From Marinobacter daqiaonensis (GTDB taxonomy: Bacteria; Pseudomonadota; Gammaproteobacteria; Pseudomonadales; Oleiphilaceae), in contig NZ_FOYW01000002.1 in NCBI RefSeq assembly GCF_900115285.1, positions 1-64,000 on the forward strand: 64,000 bases of DNA. Direction: 5' to 3'. Every line of letters begins with the position of its first letter. Position 1 is the first letter of the stretch. Below the pieces are notes generated by a model. That model saw nothing but the letters and a program-made list of their open reading frames with translations, was not told where the DNA came from and made no database searches. Positions 25,497 through 33,338 of this stretch are shown here, piece by piece. The translations under genes were made by a program, and so were the position numbers.

Positions 25497-25542
25497 GCGT
25501 TCAGCAGATGGTATCCGGTTTATCTAATCGTGGAGTCGTTCT

Positions 25543-26172
25543 ATGGGCGTTGTGACCAAGAGGTCATCAATGACGTTTTTTTCCGATCCGTCCAGCCATT
25601 ACAGCCATCGGGTTCGTATTGTGCTTGCGGAGAAGGGCGTTACCGTTGATGTTGTAGACGTTGACCCTGACAATCCGCCGTCCGAACTGGCGGACCTTAA
25701 TCCCTACAATGCCCTTCCTACCCTGGTGGATCGTGATCTGGTGCTTTACGAGCCCAATATCATGATGGAGTATCTGGACGAGCGGTTTCCACACCCCCCG
25801 CTGTTACCGGTGTATCCGGTAGCCCGTGCCAACAGTCGCCTGATGATCCATCGCATTCAGAAAGACTGGTGCGGCCTTGTGGACCAGCTTCTTGCGGAGC
25901 CGGGTCATAAGTCGTCCGAGTCTGCCCGCAAGGAGCTTCGGGAGAGTCTGCTAGCCACTGCGCCTCTGTTCGGCGAAATGCCCTTCTTCATGTCAGAGGA
26001 GTTCACCATTGTGGATTGCTGCATTGCGCCGATCCTCTGGCGCCTGCCGGCAATGGGAATCGAATTGGACGACAAGCAGGCCAAGCCGATCCAGAAATAC
26101 ATGGACCGGATCTTCAGCCGGGAGGGCTTCAAGGCAAGCCTTTCGGATCTTGAGGAAGATATTCGCAGTTAA
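25543..26172 (+). CDS. sspA: SspA, stringent starvation protein A
   Basis: The 209-residue protein has a glutathione-S-transferase fold: a thioredoxin-like N-terminal domain ([20 protein letters not shown]) and a helical C-terminal domain with [16 protein letters not shown]. SspA binds RNA polymerase and alters promoter choice under starvation; it is not an active transferase. Residues of the exposed SspA pocket ([14 protein letters not shown]) are present. GGAG lies upstream of the ATG. It is followed by sspB, as in E. coli and Pseudomonas. Confidence 0.94.
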   Translation: MGVVTKRSSMTFFSDPSSHYSHRVRIVLAEKGVTVDVVDVDPDNPPSELADLNPYNALPTLVDRDLVLYEPNIMMEYLDERFPHPPLLPVYPVARANSRLMIHRIQKDWCGLVDQLLAEPGHKSSESARKELRESLLATAPLFGEMPFFMSEEFTIVDCCIAPILWRLPAMGIELDDKQAKPIQKYMDRIFSREGFKASLSDLEEDIRS

Positions 26173-26180
26173 CAGGGGAG

Positions 26181-26201
26181 GGCCCGGGGATTCGCCGGGC
26201 C
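26181..26201 (+). other. sspA-sspB intercistronic hairpin
   Basis: GGCCCGG and CCGGGCC form a 7-bp GC stem around GGATTCG, with no T run. It may reduce read-through into sspB or stabilise the sspA message. Confidence 0.45.
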
Positions 26202-26247
26202 TCTGGCCTTGGCCAAGGAGAGTGCAGTGTCTGAACACAAGGTGACT

Positions 26248-26661
26248 ATGAATTCCAGTCGGCCCTATCTCGTCAGGGCATTCAACGACTGGATCCTGGA
26301 TAACCATTGTACGCCCCACATTGTGGTGGACGCGGGCATCCAGGGCGTTCAGGTTCCCGCCGATCATGTGGCCAACGGCCAGATCGTGCTCAACATCAGT
26401 CCGTCTGCTGTCAAGGCGCTGATGATCGGGGATGATGCCCTGGAGTTCAGTGCCCGCTTCGGCGGGGTGCCCATGCAGGTGTATATCCCGCTGCAGGCCG
26501 TTATGGCCATATACGCTCGGGAAAATGGCGAGGGAATGGTGTTCGGCAGTGAGCCGGGCTCACCCGATCCGGATGGCGGCAGGCCGTCGAAATCCCAGGA
26601 GCCCCGGGAGGGCGACAAAGAGCGTCCGGCGGGTCGTCCAAGCCTCAAGGTCGTCAAGTAA
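26248..26661 (+). CDS. sspB: SspB, ClpXP specificity-enhancing adaptor
   Basis: The protein (137 residues from the ATG) binds ssrA-tagged peptides and delivers them to ClpXP. The SspB core runs from SRPYLVRAFNDWILDNHCTP to VPMQVYIPLQAVMAIYAREN. A charged flexible linker follows, ending in RPSLKVVK, the motif that docks on ClpX. The start is uncertain: a GTG at 26227 has an AAGGAG site 6 bases upstream and would add seven residues. ATG 26248 matches the usual family start. Confidence 0.92.
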   Translation: MNSSRPYLVRAFNDWILDNHCTPHIVVDAGIQGVQVPADHVANGQIVLNISPSAVKALMIGDDALEFSARFGGVPMQVYIPLQAVMAIYARENGEGMVFGSEPGSPDPDGGRPSKSQEPREGDKERPAGRPSLKVVK

Positions 26662-26714
26662 TCCCACTGGAGAGGCCGGCCACTGTCGGTCTCTTCAGCC
26701 CTTGCCGTCTCGCA

Positions 26715-27305
26715 TCAACCGCCGAACAGGCTTTCCTCCACCAATCTGCATAAAGCGGTACTTACCAGCATCAGGATTGGCATGGCGGTGACCGGATCGA
26801 GGTCGTTCAATGCAAGCTCCTGATCGTGGGGCTGGAGCAGTGAGGTGATATCGGTCTTCTCCTTCGCACTGATCACAATCACCCTGATCTCCCTCTCGTG
26901 AGCTGCCTGAATCGCCTGGATAAGGTTTGCCTTGTGGCCATCGTCGACAATGACGACCAGGGTGTCACCGGGTTTTCCCAGGGCGGTAACCTGGCGGGCA
27001 AAGGTTTCGTTAAACCGGTTGTCACGGCAGATGGCCGAGTAGGTGGTGGCATCCGCCCCCAGGTTAATGGCTGGCAGGCCCGGGCGGTCCTGATCGAGCC
27101 GGCCGAGCAGGGAAGTGCTGAGGTACTGGGCAACAGTGTTCGCGCTACCGTTGGCGCAGGTAAGTATCTTGCCGTCATTCAGCAATGTATCCACCAGGGT
27201 CTCTGCCACTGCGGGAATTCGATCGGCTACCAGGCTGGCTGCCATGGCAGTCTGCTCCATGTGCTCACCAAACCACTGATTTACGCTCTCTTCACTGCTG
27301 TTCAT
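26715..27305 (-). CDS. diaA: DiaA-like SIS-domain protein
   Basis: The 196-residue SIS protein has the phosphosugar-binding pattern GKILTCANGSANTVAQYLST and GKPGDTLVVIVDDGHKANLIQ. It resembles DiaA, the DnaA-binding initiation factor, and the sedoheptulose isomerase GmhA. The neighbours decide: diaA follows lpoA and yraN in E. coli, exactly as here. In DiaA-bearing bacteria it promotes timely replication initiation. Its start overlaps the yraN stop by four bases. The convergent gap to sspB holds only a weak hairpin. Confidence 0.82.
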   Translation of the reverse strand: MNSSEESVNQWFGEHMEQTAMAASLVADRIPAVAETLVDTLLNDGKILTCANGSANTVAQYLSTSLLGRLDQDRPGLPAINLGADATTYSAICRDNRFNETFARQVTALGKPGDTLVVIVDDGHKANLIQAIQAAHEREIRVIVISAKEKTDITSLLQPHDQELALNDLDPVTAMPILMLVSTALCRLVEESLFGG

Positions 27306-27709
27306 GTTGTTGCCTGAATCGCGTTCCGAATCCAGCGGACGCGATACTTGCTCGTGTCCCCCGGTGCTATGGCTATGACATCAATGCGGCAATTGCAGTT
27401 CCACAGCTGATGCCGGTGAAGGTAATAGGTGGCCGCCCTGAGCAGTCGTTGCTGCTTTCGCCAGCCGATGGACTCCGCGCCGTCGGTGAGGCTACCGCTC
27501 TTTCGAAAGCGAACCTCGAAAAAAACCAGCGTGTCGCCGTCCCTGCCGATCAGATCGATTTCGCCACCCCGGCTGTAGACGTTCCTGTCGGTAATGGTGA
27601 CTCCCTTGCTTTGCAGGTAACGGGCCGCCACGGCTTCTGCATGATTTCCGACCGCCTTGCTGGTCGGGCCCTGTGCTGGTTTGCGCTGGCTGCCTTCCCT
27701 GGCGTCCAT
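27302..27709 (-). CDS. yraN: YraN, UPF0102 putative endonuclease-fold protein
   Basis: The 135-residue protein has the UPF0102 core: GNHAEAVAARYLQSKGVTI, then GGEIDLIGRDGDTLVFFEVR with the Glu, Asp and Glu-x-Lys-like residues of a restriction-endonuclease fold (the last reads EVR). Function is not established; the family is related to Holliday-junction resolvases by fold. It lies between lpoA (2-base gap) and diaA. Confidence 0.88.
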   Translation of the reverse strand: MDAREGSQRKPAQGPTSKAVGNHAEAVAARYLQSKGVTITDRNVYSRGGEIDLIGRDGDTLVFFEVRFRKSGSLTDGAESIGWRKQQRLLRAATYYLHRHQLWNCNCRIDVIAIAPGDTSKYRVRWIRNAIQATT

Positions 27710-27711
27710 GT

Positions 27712-29685
27712 TCAGTTCTGCTCTGGTTCGAATGTGATAACGCTGTCCTGATCTTCGTCCTGCTCCGATACCAGGACCGGGACGCCCTCCCGGAACACGC
27801 CCCAGAGTTGAGTGCGGTGAATTCGACCGCGGTCATCCAGGGTAAGCTCACCGGTGTGTCCGTCGACAATGGTATCGGGGATTTTCTGCATCAGTGGCAG
27901 GCGGGTGCTGAGGATCCAGGCGTCAGCTCCCATGGCGAAGAGCCGACCCAGCGGTCCGGCAAGGTTGTCGAACTGCTCATAGGCTTGTTGGCGGAACTTG
28001 GTGTCCCTGTCGAGGATCCACGGCAGGTCGGTGAAGAAGACGCCGTTGAGGTCCCGGTCGCGAGTCGGATCGGGACGGCCCGTGTAGACAATGGACGGGG
28101 AGAACACCGGCAGGTCACCCGCGTAATAGAACGAAAACAGGGGCTTGAACTGACGGGCAATAACCGGCTCGGCCACCATGATGATGGCCTCGGCATCCTG
28201 TCGCCGCCGGGGTTCGAATTCGACGTTCAGGCCCATGGTGCGCTCAAGCTCGATGGCCCGCTCGCGGCTGGCGTTGATGCCCAGCAGGTCAGCGGCGACA
28301 TCCCGGAAGTTGTCGGTATCAAAGTACCGGTCCATCTCCAGTACCACCCCTTCCTGTTCGTTAAGTCGCTTCTGCAGCACTTCAGCAATACGATCACCCC
28401 ACTCGCCTCTCGGGATGACCACCAGTACCTGGGTCAGTCCCTCTGCCGAAACCCGATCGGCGATCTGGCGAGCCTCATCCTCGGCGGACAGACCGAACTG
28501 GAACAGCTCCCGGGGGGAGGCCCGGTTGTGTTCCGGTGCGTAGTTCAGGGCAAGTACCGGGACCGGCAGCTGATCCTGTTCTGCCAGACGGCCTACATCT
28601 TCCTTGCCCAGAGGACCGATGATCAGGTCGGGCTTGGTCTGAAGGAGTTCGGGCATGATATCGGCAAAGGCGCGGCCATGGGTGTCAACAATCGTTATCT
28701 GGGTGTTATCGGGACCAGGGCTGACCGGTACAGCACGCTTCTCGTTGCCGTCGTTCAGATTGTCGTCGGTCGCGGCATTCTCAGGGCTTTCTTTATTTCC
28801 TGCGCTCTCGGCACTGCGGCCCTGCCGTTCCCCCGAGGCGTAATAAGCAGCCAGGAACCCCTCCCGAACCATGTTGCCGGCTGCGGCCAGGGGGCCGCTC
28901 AGGGGTATCGCCAGGGTAATCCGCTCCGGACGCTTTTCGATGACCTGAGTCATGAGCGCCAGTTCACTCGGCAGGGGTTGGGTACCGGGGTGGCCGATCC
29001 AGTTGAACTGCCAGTTGCGAATCGCCCGGCTCTCTTCCTCAAGGGTTAGTCCTGGCTGGCGGAGGGTTGCGGCGAGCTCGAACCAGCCCTGATTCTCGAA
29101 ACCGACTGCGGATGCTGCCGCTTTTTCGAGTTCGGAAGTGGAGGTCTGCTTGAGTGCCTGCCATATGCGGTCGTTGATAGCCTGGCGGTCCATCTCCAGC
29201 AGTTGGGGGTCGATAGCCATCAGCAGCTGGGCTGCCTTGAGGTGTTCGCCGGCAAGTCCGTATACCGAGATCTGGAGATTGGCCACGCGTGCGAGAAGCT
29301 CTTCAGGGTACTCCTGGTACTGTTGCGGTGTCAGGTTTCGCGCCAGATCCTCTGCCCAGTCGCGGTCGTCAAGGGCGACCGCGCTGCCCATGCTCAGCAG
29401 CAGGTACTGCGCCCGCAGTTCAGCCACCGGGTCGGCCAGGGTGTCGCTGCGCAAAATACGGCGGGCGAAATCGTGCTGACCATTGTCCTGGAAATTCGCG
29501 GCTGCCTTGAGCAGAAAACGCTGGGTTTCAAGCCCCGGATCCAGGTCCTGGGATGCTGAGAGTGCCTCTTCCGCAGTGCGGAGCGACTCCGTCTGCAGGC
29601 CAATCGGAGCACAGCCACTGGCAATCAGGGCGGTCAGGATGGAAGCGGCCGCAAGGCGGCGCAGGTTCGGCAGGTGACAGCTCAT
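27712..29685 (-). CDS. lpoA: LpoA, outer-membrane lipoprotein activator of PBP1A
   Basis: The 657-residue lipoprotein has a signal peptide with lipobox IASGC (lipidated Cys25). It has a helical repeat N domain (about 35-250) and a periplasmic-binding-protein-like C domain (from about 256, ITLAIPLSGPLAAAGNMV). In E. coli the protein spans the periplasm and stimulates peptidoglycan synthesis by PBP1A. A 40-residue polar, acidic insertion (about 284-326) lies inside the C domain between the first helix and the next strand. It is divergent from rsmI, as in E. coli. Confidence 0.92.
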   Translation of the reverse strand: MSCHLPNLRRLAAASILTALIASGCAPIGLQTESLRTAEEALSASQDLDPGLETQRFLLKAAANFQDNGQHDFARRILRSDTLADPVAELRAQYLLLSMGSAVALDDRDWAEDLARNLTPQQYQEYPEELLARVANLQISVYGLAGEHLKAAQLLMAIDPQLLEMDRQAINDRIWQALKQTSTSELEKAAASAVGFENQGWFELAATLRQPGLTLEEESRAIRNWQFNWIGHPGTQPLPSELALMTQVIEKRPERITLAIPLSGPLAAAGNMVREGFLAAYYASGERQGRSAESAGNKESPENAATDDNLNDGNEKRAVPVSPGPDNTQITIVDTHGRAFADIMPELLQTKPDLIIGPLGKEDVGRLAEQDQLPVPVLALNYAPEHNRASPRELFQFGLSAEDEARQIADRVSAEGLTQVLVVIPRGEWGDRIAEVLQKRLNEQEGVVLEMDRYFDTDNFRDVAADLLGINASRERAIELERTMGLNVEFEPRRRQDAEAIIMVAEPVIARQFKPLFSFYYAGDLPVFSPSIVYTGRPDPTRDRDLNGVFFTDLPWILDRDTKFRQQAYEQFDNLAGPLGRLFAMGADAWILSTRLPLMQKIPDTIVDGHTGELTLDDRGRIHRTQLWGVFREGVPVLVSEQDEDQDSVITFEPEQN

Positions 29686-29700
29686 ATCAGGCAGGGCTCC

Positions 29701-29729
29701 TTGAGGTGCTGGCGGAAGGCCGGCATAGT
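29701..29729 (+). promoter_or_regulatory. Possible rsmI promoter
   Basis: TTGAGG at 29701-29706 is followed by 17 bases and CATAGT at 29724-29729 in the lpoA/rsmI divergent gap. It is a moderate sigma-70 match about 80 bases before the rsmI start. Confidence 0.4.
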
Positions 29730-29811
29730 GTCTCTCTGGTTAATGGTGTCAGGATCAGCAAGTTTACCAGCTCGTCCTTTTTTTCGCAGGATACTCTCAG
29801 GGGAAATCCGG

Positions 29812-30678
29812 TTGGTTTCTAAAGCGTCTTTGCCGGTCTCGTCCGGAACTCTCTACATTGTGGCAACGCCAATCGGCAACCTGGATGACCTTTCTGCAAG
29901 GGCAGCACGGGTTCTGTCGGAAGTGAACCTGATTGCGGCGGAAGATACCCGCCACAGTGGCCGGCTCCTTCAGCATCTGGGAATCGATAAGCCCATGTGG
30001 GCATTGCACGATCACAATGAGCGCGACCGTGCCACCGGACTGCTGGACCGTGTCGAAAAGGGCGAATCGGTGGCGTTGATTTCCGACGCCGGGACGCCCC
30101 TGATCTCCGACCCGGGCTTTGTGCTGGTGCGAGAGGCACGGGCGCGGGGGATCCCTGTAAGTCCGGTGCCCGGCCCCTGTGCCCTGGTGGCGGCGCTTTC
30201 GGCAGCCGGCCTGCCTACTGACCGTTTTCTTTTCGAAGGGTTTCTTCCGGCCAAGGCAGGGGCAAGAGCCAAAGCCCTGCAGGCGCTCTCACGGGAGACA
30301 GCTACTCTGGTGTTCTACGAGTCACCCCGGCGGATCCAGGACCTGGTCGCGGAGCTGGCGACCTGCTTCGGCCCGGATCGCCAGGTGGTGCTTGCGCGAG
30401 AGCTGACGAAGGCGTTTGAAACCTTCTACTCCGGTACCACTGGTGAGGTGCTGGAGGCTATTGTCGGGGATGAGAATTCAGGCAAGGGGGAGTACGTTGT
30501 CATGGTCGCCGGGGCGGCGCCCGAAAGGACAACGGATGCCCTGGTGGAGGCGGATCAGGTGTTGCGGCTGCTGCTGCCTGAACTGCCCGTGAAAAAGGCG
30601 GTGCGGATTGCCGCCGAGTTGACCGGTGGTGCCCGAAATGACCTGTACCAGCGAGCCCTCAAGCTCAAGGAACAGTAG
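29812..30678 (+). CDS. rsmI: RsmI, 16S rRNA (cytidine-1402 2'-O)-methyltransferase
   Basis: The protein (288 residues from the TTG) has the RsmI/tetrapyrrole-methylase pattern GTLYIVATPIGNLDDLSARA, AEDTRHSGRLLQHLGI, SDAGTPLISDPG and FYESPRR. It methylates C1402 in the ribosomal P site. There is no ATG or GTG near the conserved start. A TTG at 29812 has an AGGGGA ribosome site 7 bases upstream and is the best start; another TTG lies at 29830. Longer forms reaching 29674 would overlap the lpoA start region. Confidence 0.93.
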   Translation: MVSKASLPVSSGTLYIVATPIGNLDDLSARAARVLSEVNLIAAEDTRHSGRLLQHLGIDKPMWALHDHNERDRATGLLDRVEKGESVALISDAGTPLISDPGFVLVREARARGIPVSPVPGPCALVAALSAAGLPTDRFLFEGFLPAKAGARAKALQALSRETATLVFYESPRRIQDLVAELATCFGPDRQVVLARELTKAFETFYSGTTGEVLEAIVGDENSGKGEYVVMVAGAAPERTTDALVEADQVLRLLLPELPVKKAVRIAAELTGGARNDLYQRALKLKEQ

Positions 30679-30698
30679 CAGGTCCCGTGACAAATCTC

Positions 30699-30727
30699 TT
30701 GCGCCCCGGGCGGCGCGGGGGTATGGT
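30699..30727 (+). promoter_or_regulatory. rnpB promoter
   Basis: TTGCGC at 30699-30704 is separated by 17 bases from TATGGT at 30722-30727. The predicted transcription start is 7 bases later, exactly at the 5' strand of helix P1 of RNase P RNA. Confidence 0.7.
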
Positions 30728-30733
30728 CTCGCC

Positions 30734-31085
<352 letters not shown>

Positions 31086-31118
31086 TTTTCCTGCCCTCAT
31101 CCGAGGGCCCTCCCAGCA

Positions 31119-31142
31119 ATATTTCACAGACCTGTGAAATAT
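31119..31142. promoter_or_regulatory. 24-bp palindrome between rnpB and mraZ
   Basis: ATATTTCACAG and CTGTGAAATAT are perfect 11-base inverted arms separated by AC. It is followed by GTAGTTTTTCTAC. It could be a regulator operator upstream of the cell-division cluster or a second terminator for rnpB. Confidence 0.55.
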
Positions 31143-31327
31143 GTAGTTTTTCTACCTGTCCCGTTATAGCGAAAAATTCTTAAACCTCGCACGCTTTCTT
31201 TAAAGGTATTCGCAGGCTTTTGATTTGATGACGTTTATTCAGGTGATTCTTCGCTCCTGCCTTTATCTTGCCTTCTAACTCCTTGTCATTAAAGAAACTT
31301 TTGTAATGCTCGTGCCCCCGTTGGTGC

Positions 31328-31356
31328 TTGCATTGTCATTTGCGTGTTTCTATAGT
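31328..31356 (+). promoter_or_regulatory. dcw cluster promoter upstream of mraZ
   Basis: TTGCAT at 31328-31333 is followed by exactly 17 bases and TATAGT at 31351-31356. This is a strong sigma-70 promoter about 140 bases before mraZ, directly upstream of the GTGG repeats. Confidence 0.75.
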
Positions 31357-31364
31357 GTGCAGGA

Positions 31365-31419
31365 GTGGGAAAAAGTGGAATTTAGTGGTTTATCGTGGTG
31401 TCGGTGTGGTGGCGAGTGG
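31365..31419 (+). promoter_or_regulatory. Probable MraZ operator: six GTGG repeats
   Basis: GTGG begins at 31365, 31375, 31385, 31395, 31406 and 31416. The first four are spaced at exactly 10 bp, then one step of 11 and one of 10. MraZ, a ring-shaped repressor, binds direct repeats of TGGG/GTGG type spaced one helical turn apart upstream of its own gene. The array begins a few bases after the predicted transcription start, suiting autorepression. Confidence 0.75.
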
Positions 31420-31498
31420 GTCACGGTGTTAACGGCATTGCGATATCGGGAAGTGATACCAACAAACAGGGGCGGCAGCAGGGTCTGCAAATCGAGCG

Positions 31499-31951
31499 AT
31501 GAGCAATTTTCTTGGCAGTCACGCAATCAACATGGATGCAAAGGGTCGCCTGGCGATTCCTGCCCGTGTGCGTGAAGAACTGCAGGAAGAATGCGGCGGT
31601 CGCATCGTGCTGACAGCCAATGCCGATGAAGAACGATGCCTGCTGATGTATCCCGAGCCGACATTTGAAGTTCTGCGCACGGAAATTGCCCGACTCCCTA
31701 ACATGAATAAAAAGGCGCGTCGTCTGCAGCGCCTGATTCTTGGTCACGCAACGCCGTTGGAGCTGGATTCCGCCGGTCGCATTCTGGTGCCGCCAACCTT
31801 GCGCAGTTATGCCCGTCTGGAGAAGAAACTGATGCTGATCGGCCAGGGCAAGAAGCTCGAGCTCTGGAGTGAGGAACGGTGGTTCGCCTGGCTGGATGAG
31901 TCTGATGACGATGACGAGATGCCGGCCGAAATGGAGGCCCTGTCGCTATGA
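31499..31951 (+). CDS. mraZ: MraZ, transcriptional regulator of the dcw cluster
   Basis: The 150-residue protein carries two tandem SpoVT-AbrB-like domains. The first begins [20 protein letters not shown] and the second contains [20 protein letters not shown]. MraZ binds repeats in its own promoter region and represses the cell wall and division genes downstream. The ATG at 31499 has only a weak GAG ahead of it. Its stop overlaps rsmH by four bases. Confidence 0.96.
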   Translation: MSNFLGSHAINMDAKGRLAIPARVREELQEECGGRIVLTANADEERCLLMYPEPTFEVLRTEIARLPNMNKKARRLQRLILGHATPLELDSAGRILVPPTLRSYARLEKKLMLIGQGKKLELWSEERWFAWLDESDDDDEMPAEMEALSL

Positions 31952-32925
31952 CGACCGATAATTCGCGGGCCGGGATCCTCCATCGCTCTGTGCTTCTGGA
32001 TCAGGCGGTTGAGCTGCTGGTTCTTGATCCGAGGGGTCGCTATATCGACGGCACCTTTGGTCGTGGTGGACATAGCCGACTGATACTCAAGCACCTTGAA
32101 GGAGAGGGGTGTCTGCTCGGTATCGATAAGGACCCGGAGGCGGTCCGGTTCGGAAAAGCGCTGGCGGCCGAAGATGGCCGCTTCGTCGTTTATCACGGCT
32201 CTTTCGCGGATATGGAAGATGCCGCCTCTGTCCAGGGGTGGGAGGAAGGATCCGTTGCGGGAATTCTTCTCGACCTGGGGGTCTCATCGCCACAGCTGGA
32301 TGATCCGGCCCGGGGATTCAGCTTTATGAGCGAAGGCCCCCTGGATATGCGAATGGACCCCAGTCGCTCTCCCAGTGCGGCCGAGTGGCTCAACACCGCT
32401 GCGGAACAGGAAATCGCCGATGTGATCTGGCGCTTCGGAGAAGAGCGGTTTTCCCGCAGGATCGCCCGTGCTGTGGTTCTGGCGCGGGAGGAGGAGCCGC
32501 TGACAACCACCAGGCAGTTTGCCGAGCTGGTACGTCAGGCGGTTCCCAAAAAGGAAAAGCACAAGCATCCGGCCACCCGGAGTTTTCAGGCGGTGAGGAT
32601 CTTCATAAACCGGGAACTCAGTGATCTGGAAGACGGTCTTGAGCAGGCCGTGCGGCTTCTCGGTCCCGGCGGTCGCCTGGTGGTGATCAGTTTTCATTCC
32701 CTGGAGGACCGGATCGTGAAGCGGTTCATGAGGGACCTGTCCCGGGGGCCTCAGTTGCCCCGTGGCCTGCCGGTCAGGGCTAGCGATGTTGAGCCGCCGT
32801 TCCGGACTATCGGTAAGGCTCTGAAAGCAAGCGAGCCTGAGATAAAGGAAAACGTTCGCGCGCGCAGCGCCGTTATGAGAGTGCTGGAGCGCCGTGCCGA
32901 CATGAGCGGAGATCAATCCAAATGA
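31948..32925 (+). CDS. rsmH: RsmH, 16S rRNA (cytosine-1402 N4)-methyltransferase
   Basis: The 325-residue enzyme (formerly MraW) methylates C1402, the same base that RsmI modifies on its ribose. Motifs include [57 protein letters not shown] and the C-terminal [20 protein letters not shown]. It overlaps both mraZ and ftsL by four bases. Confidence 0.96.
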   Translation: MTTDNSRAGILHRSVLLDQAVELLVLDPRGRYIDGTFGRGGHSRLILKHLEGEGCLLGIDKDPEAVRFGKALAAEDGRFVVYHGSFADMEDAASVQGWEEGSVAGILLDLGVSSPQLDDPARGFSFMSEGPLDMRMDPSRSPSAAEWLNTAAEQEIADVIWRFGEERFSRRIARAVVLAREEEPLTTTRQFAELVRQAVPKKEKHKHPATRSFQAVRIFINRELSDLEDGLEQAVRLLGPGGRLVVISFHSLEDRIVKRFMRDLSRGPQLPRGLPVRASDVEPPFRTIGKALKASEPEIKENVRARSAVMRVLERRADMSGDQSK

Positions 32926-33332
32926 GTGCCGTGACACTGGAAAAACCGGCCAGGGCGTCAGCCCTGTCCCGGGAAAACGTGAGGGAGAGGGTCTCGGACG
33001 CCCTCAAGCTGTCAGGCCGCATTTTTCATACCCTGAGTGAGCCCAGGGTTGTGGTGACGCTGGGCCTGGCTGCGCTGCTTATTGGCTCCGCCATTGGGGT
33101 GGCGGTCAGTGCCCATCAGAATCGCAACCTCTCCAATACCCTGTCCGAGCTTCAGGCAGAGCGCGATGGGTATCAGCGGCAGTGGAGTCAGCTGTTGCTG
33201 GAACAGAGCGCGCTGAGCGCTCACGGTCGCATCGAGCGCAAGGCCGCAGAGGAGCTCGGCATGATTGTGCCCGGGCGTGAGCATATCGTACTGGTGCCCC
33301 AGCGGGGCCTCGCCAGGGCCGGGGGACTATAA
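32922..33332 (+). CDS. ftsL: FtsL, divisome protein
   Basis: The 136-residue single-pass protein has a cytoplasmic N tail of about 45 residues, one membrane helix ([20 protein letters not shown]), and a periplasmic coiled coil ([20 protein letters not shown]) ending [11 protein letters not shown]. It forms the FtsQLB complex that activates septal wall synthesis. The N tail is longer than in E. coli FtsL. It overlaps rsmH and precedes ftsI by 6 bases. Confidence 0.93.
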   Translation: MSAVTLEKPARASALSRENVRERVSDALKLSGRIFHTLSEPRVVVTLGLAALLIGSAIGVAVSAHQNRNLSNTLSELQAERDGYQRQWSQLLLEQSALSAHGRIERKAAEELGMIVPGREHIVLVPQRGLARAGGL

Positions 33333-33338
33333 CACCTC

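Noticed and set aside
26662..26714. Bidirectional terminator between sspB and diaA
   Set aside because: Only an imperfect stem (AGAGGCCG with CGGTCTCT) without a T run is present.
31119..31142. LexA (SOS) box interpretation of the palindrome
   Set aside because: A LexA box reads CTGT-N8-ACAG; here the halves are ACAG-N2-CTGT, the wrong order and spacing.
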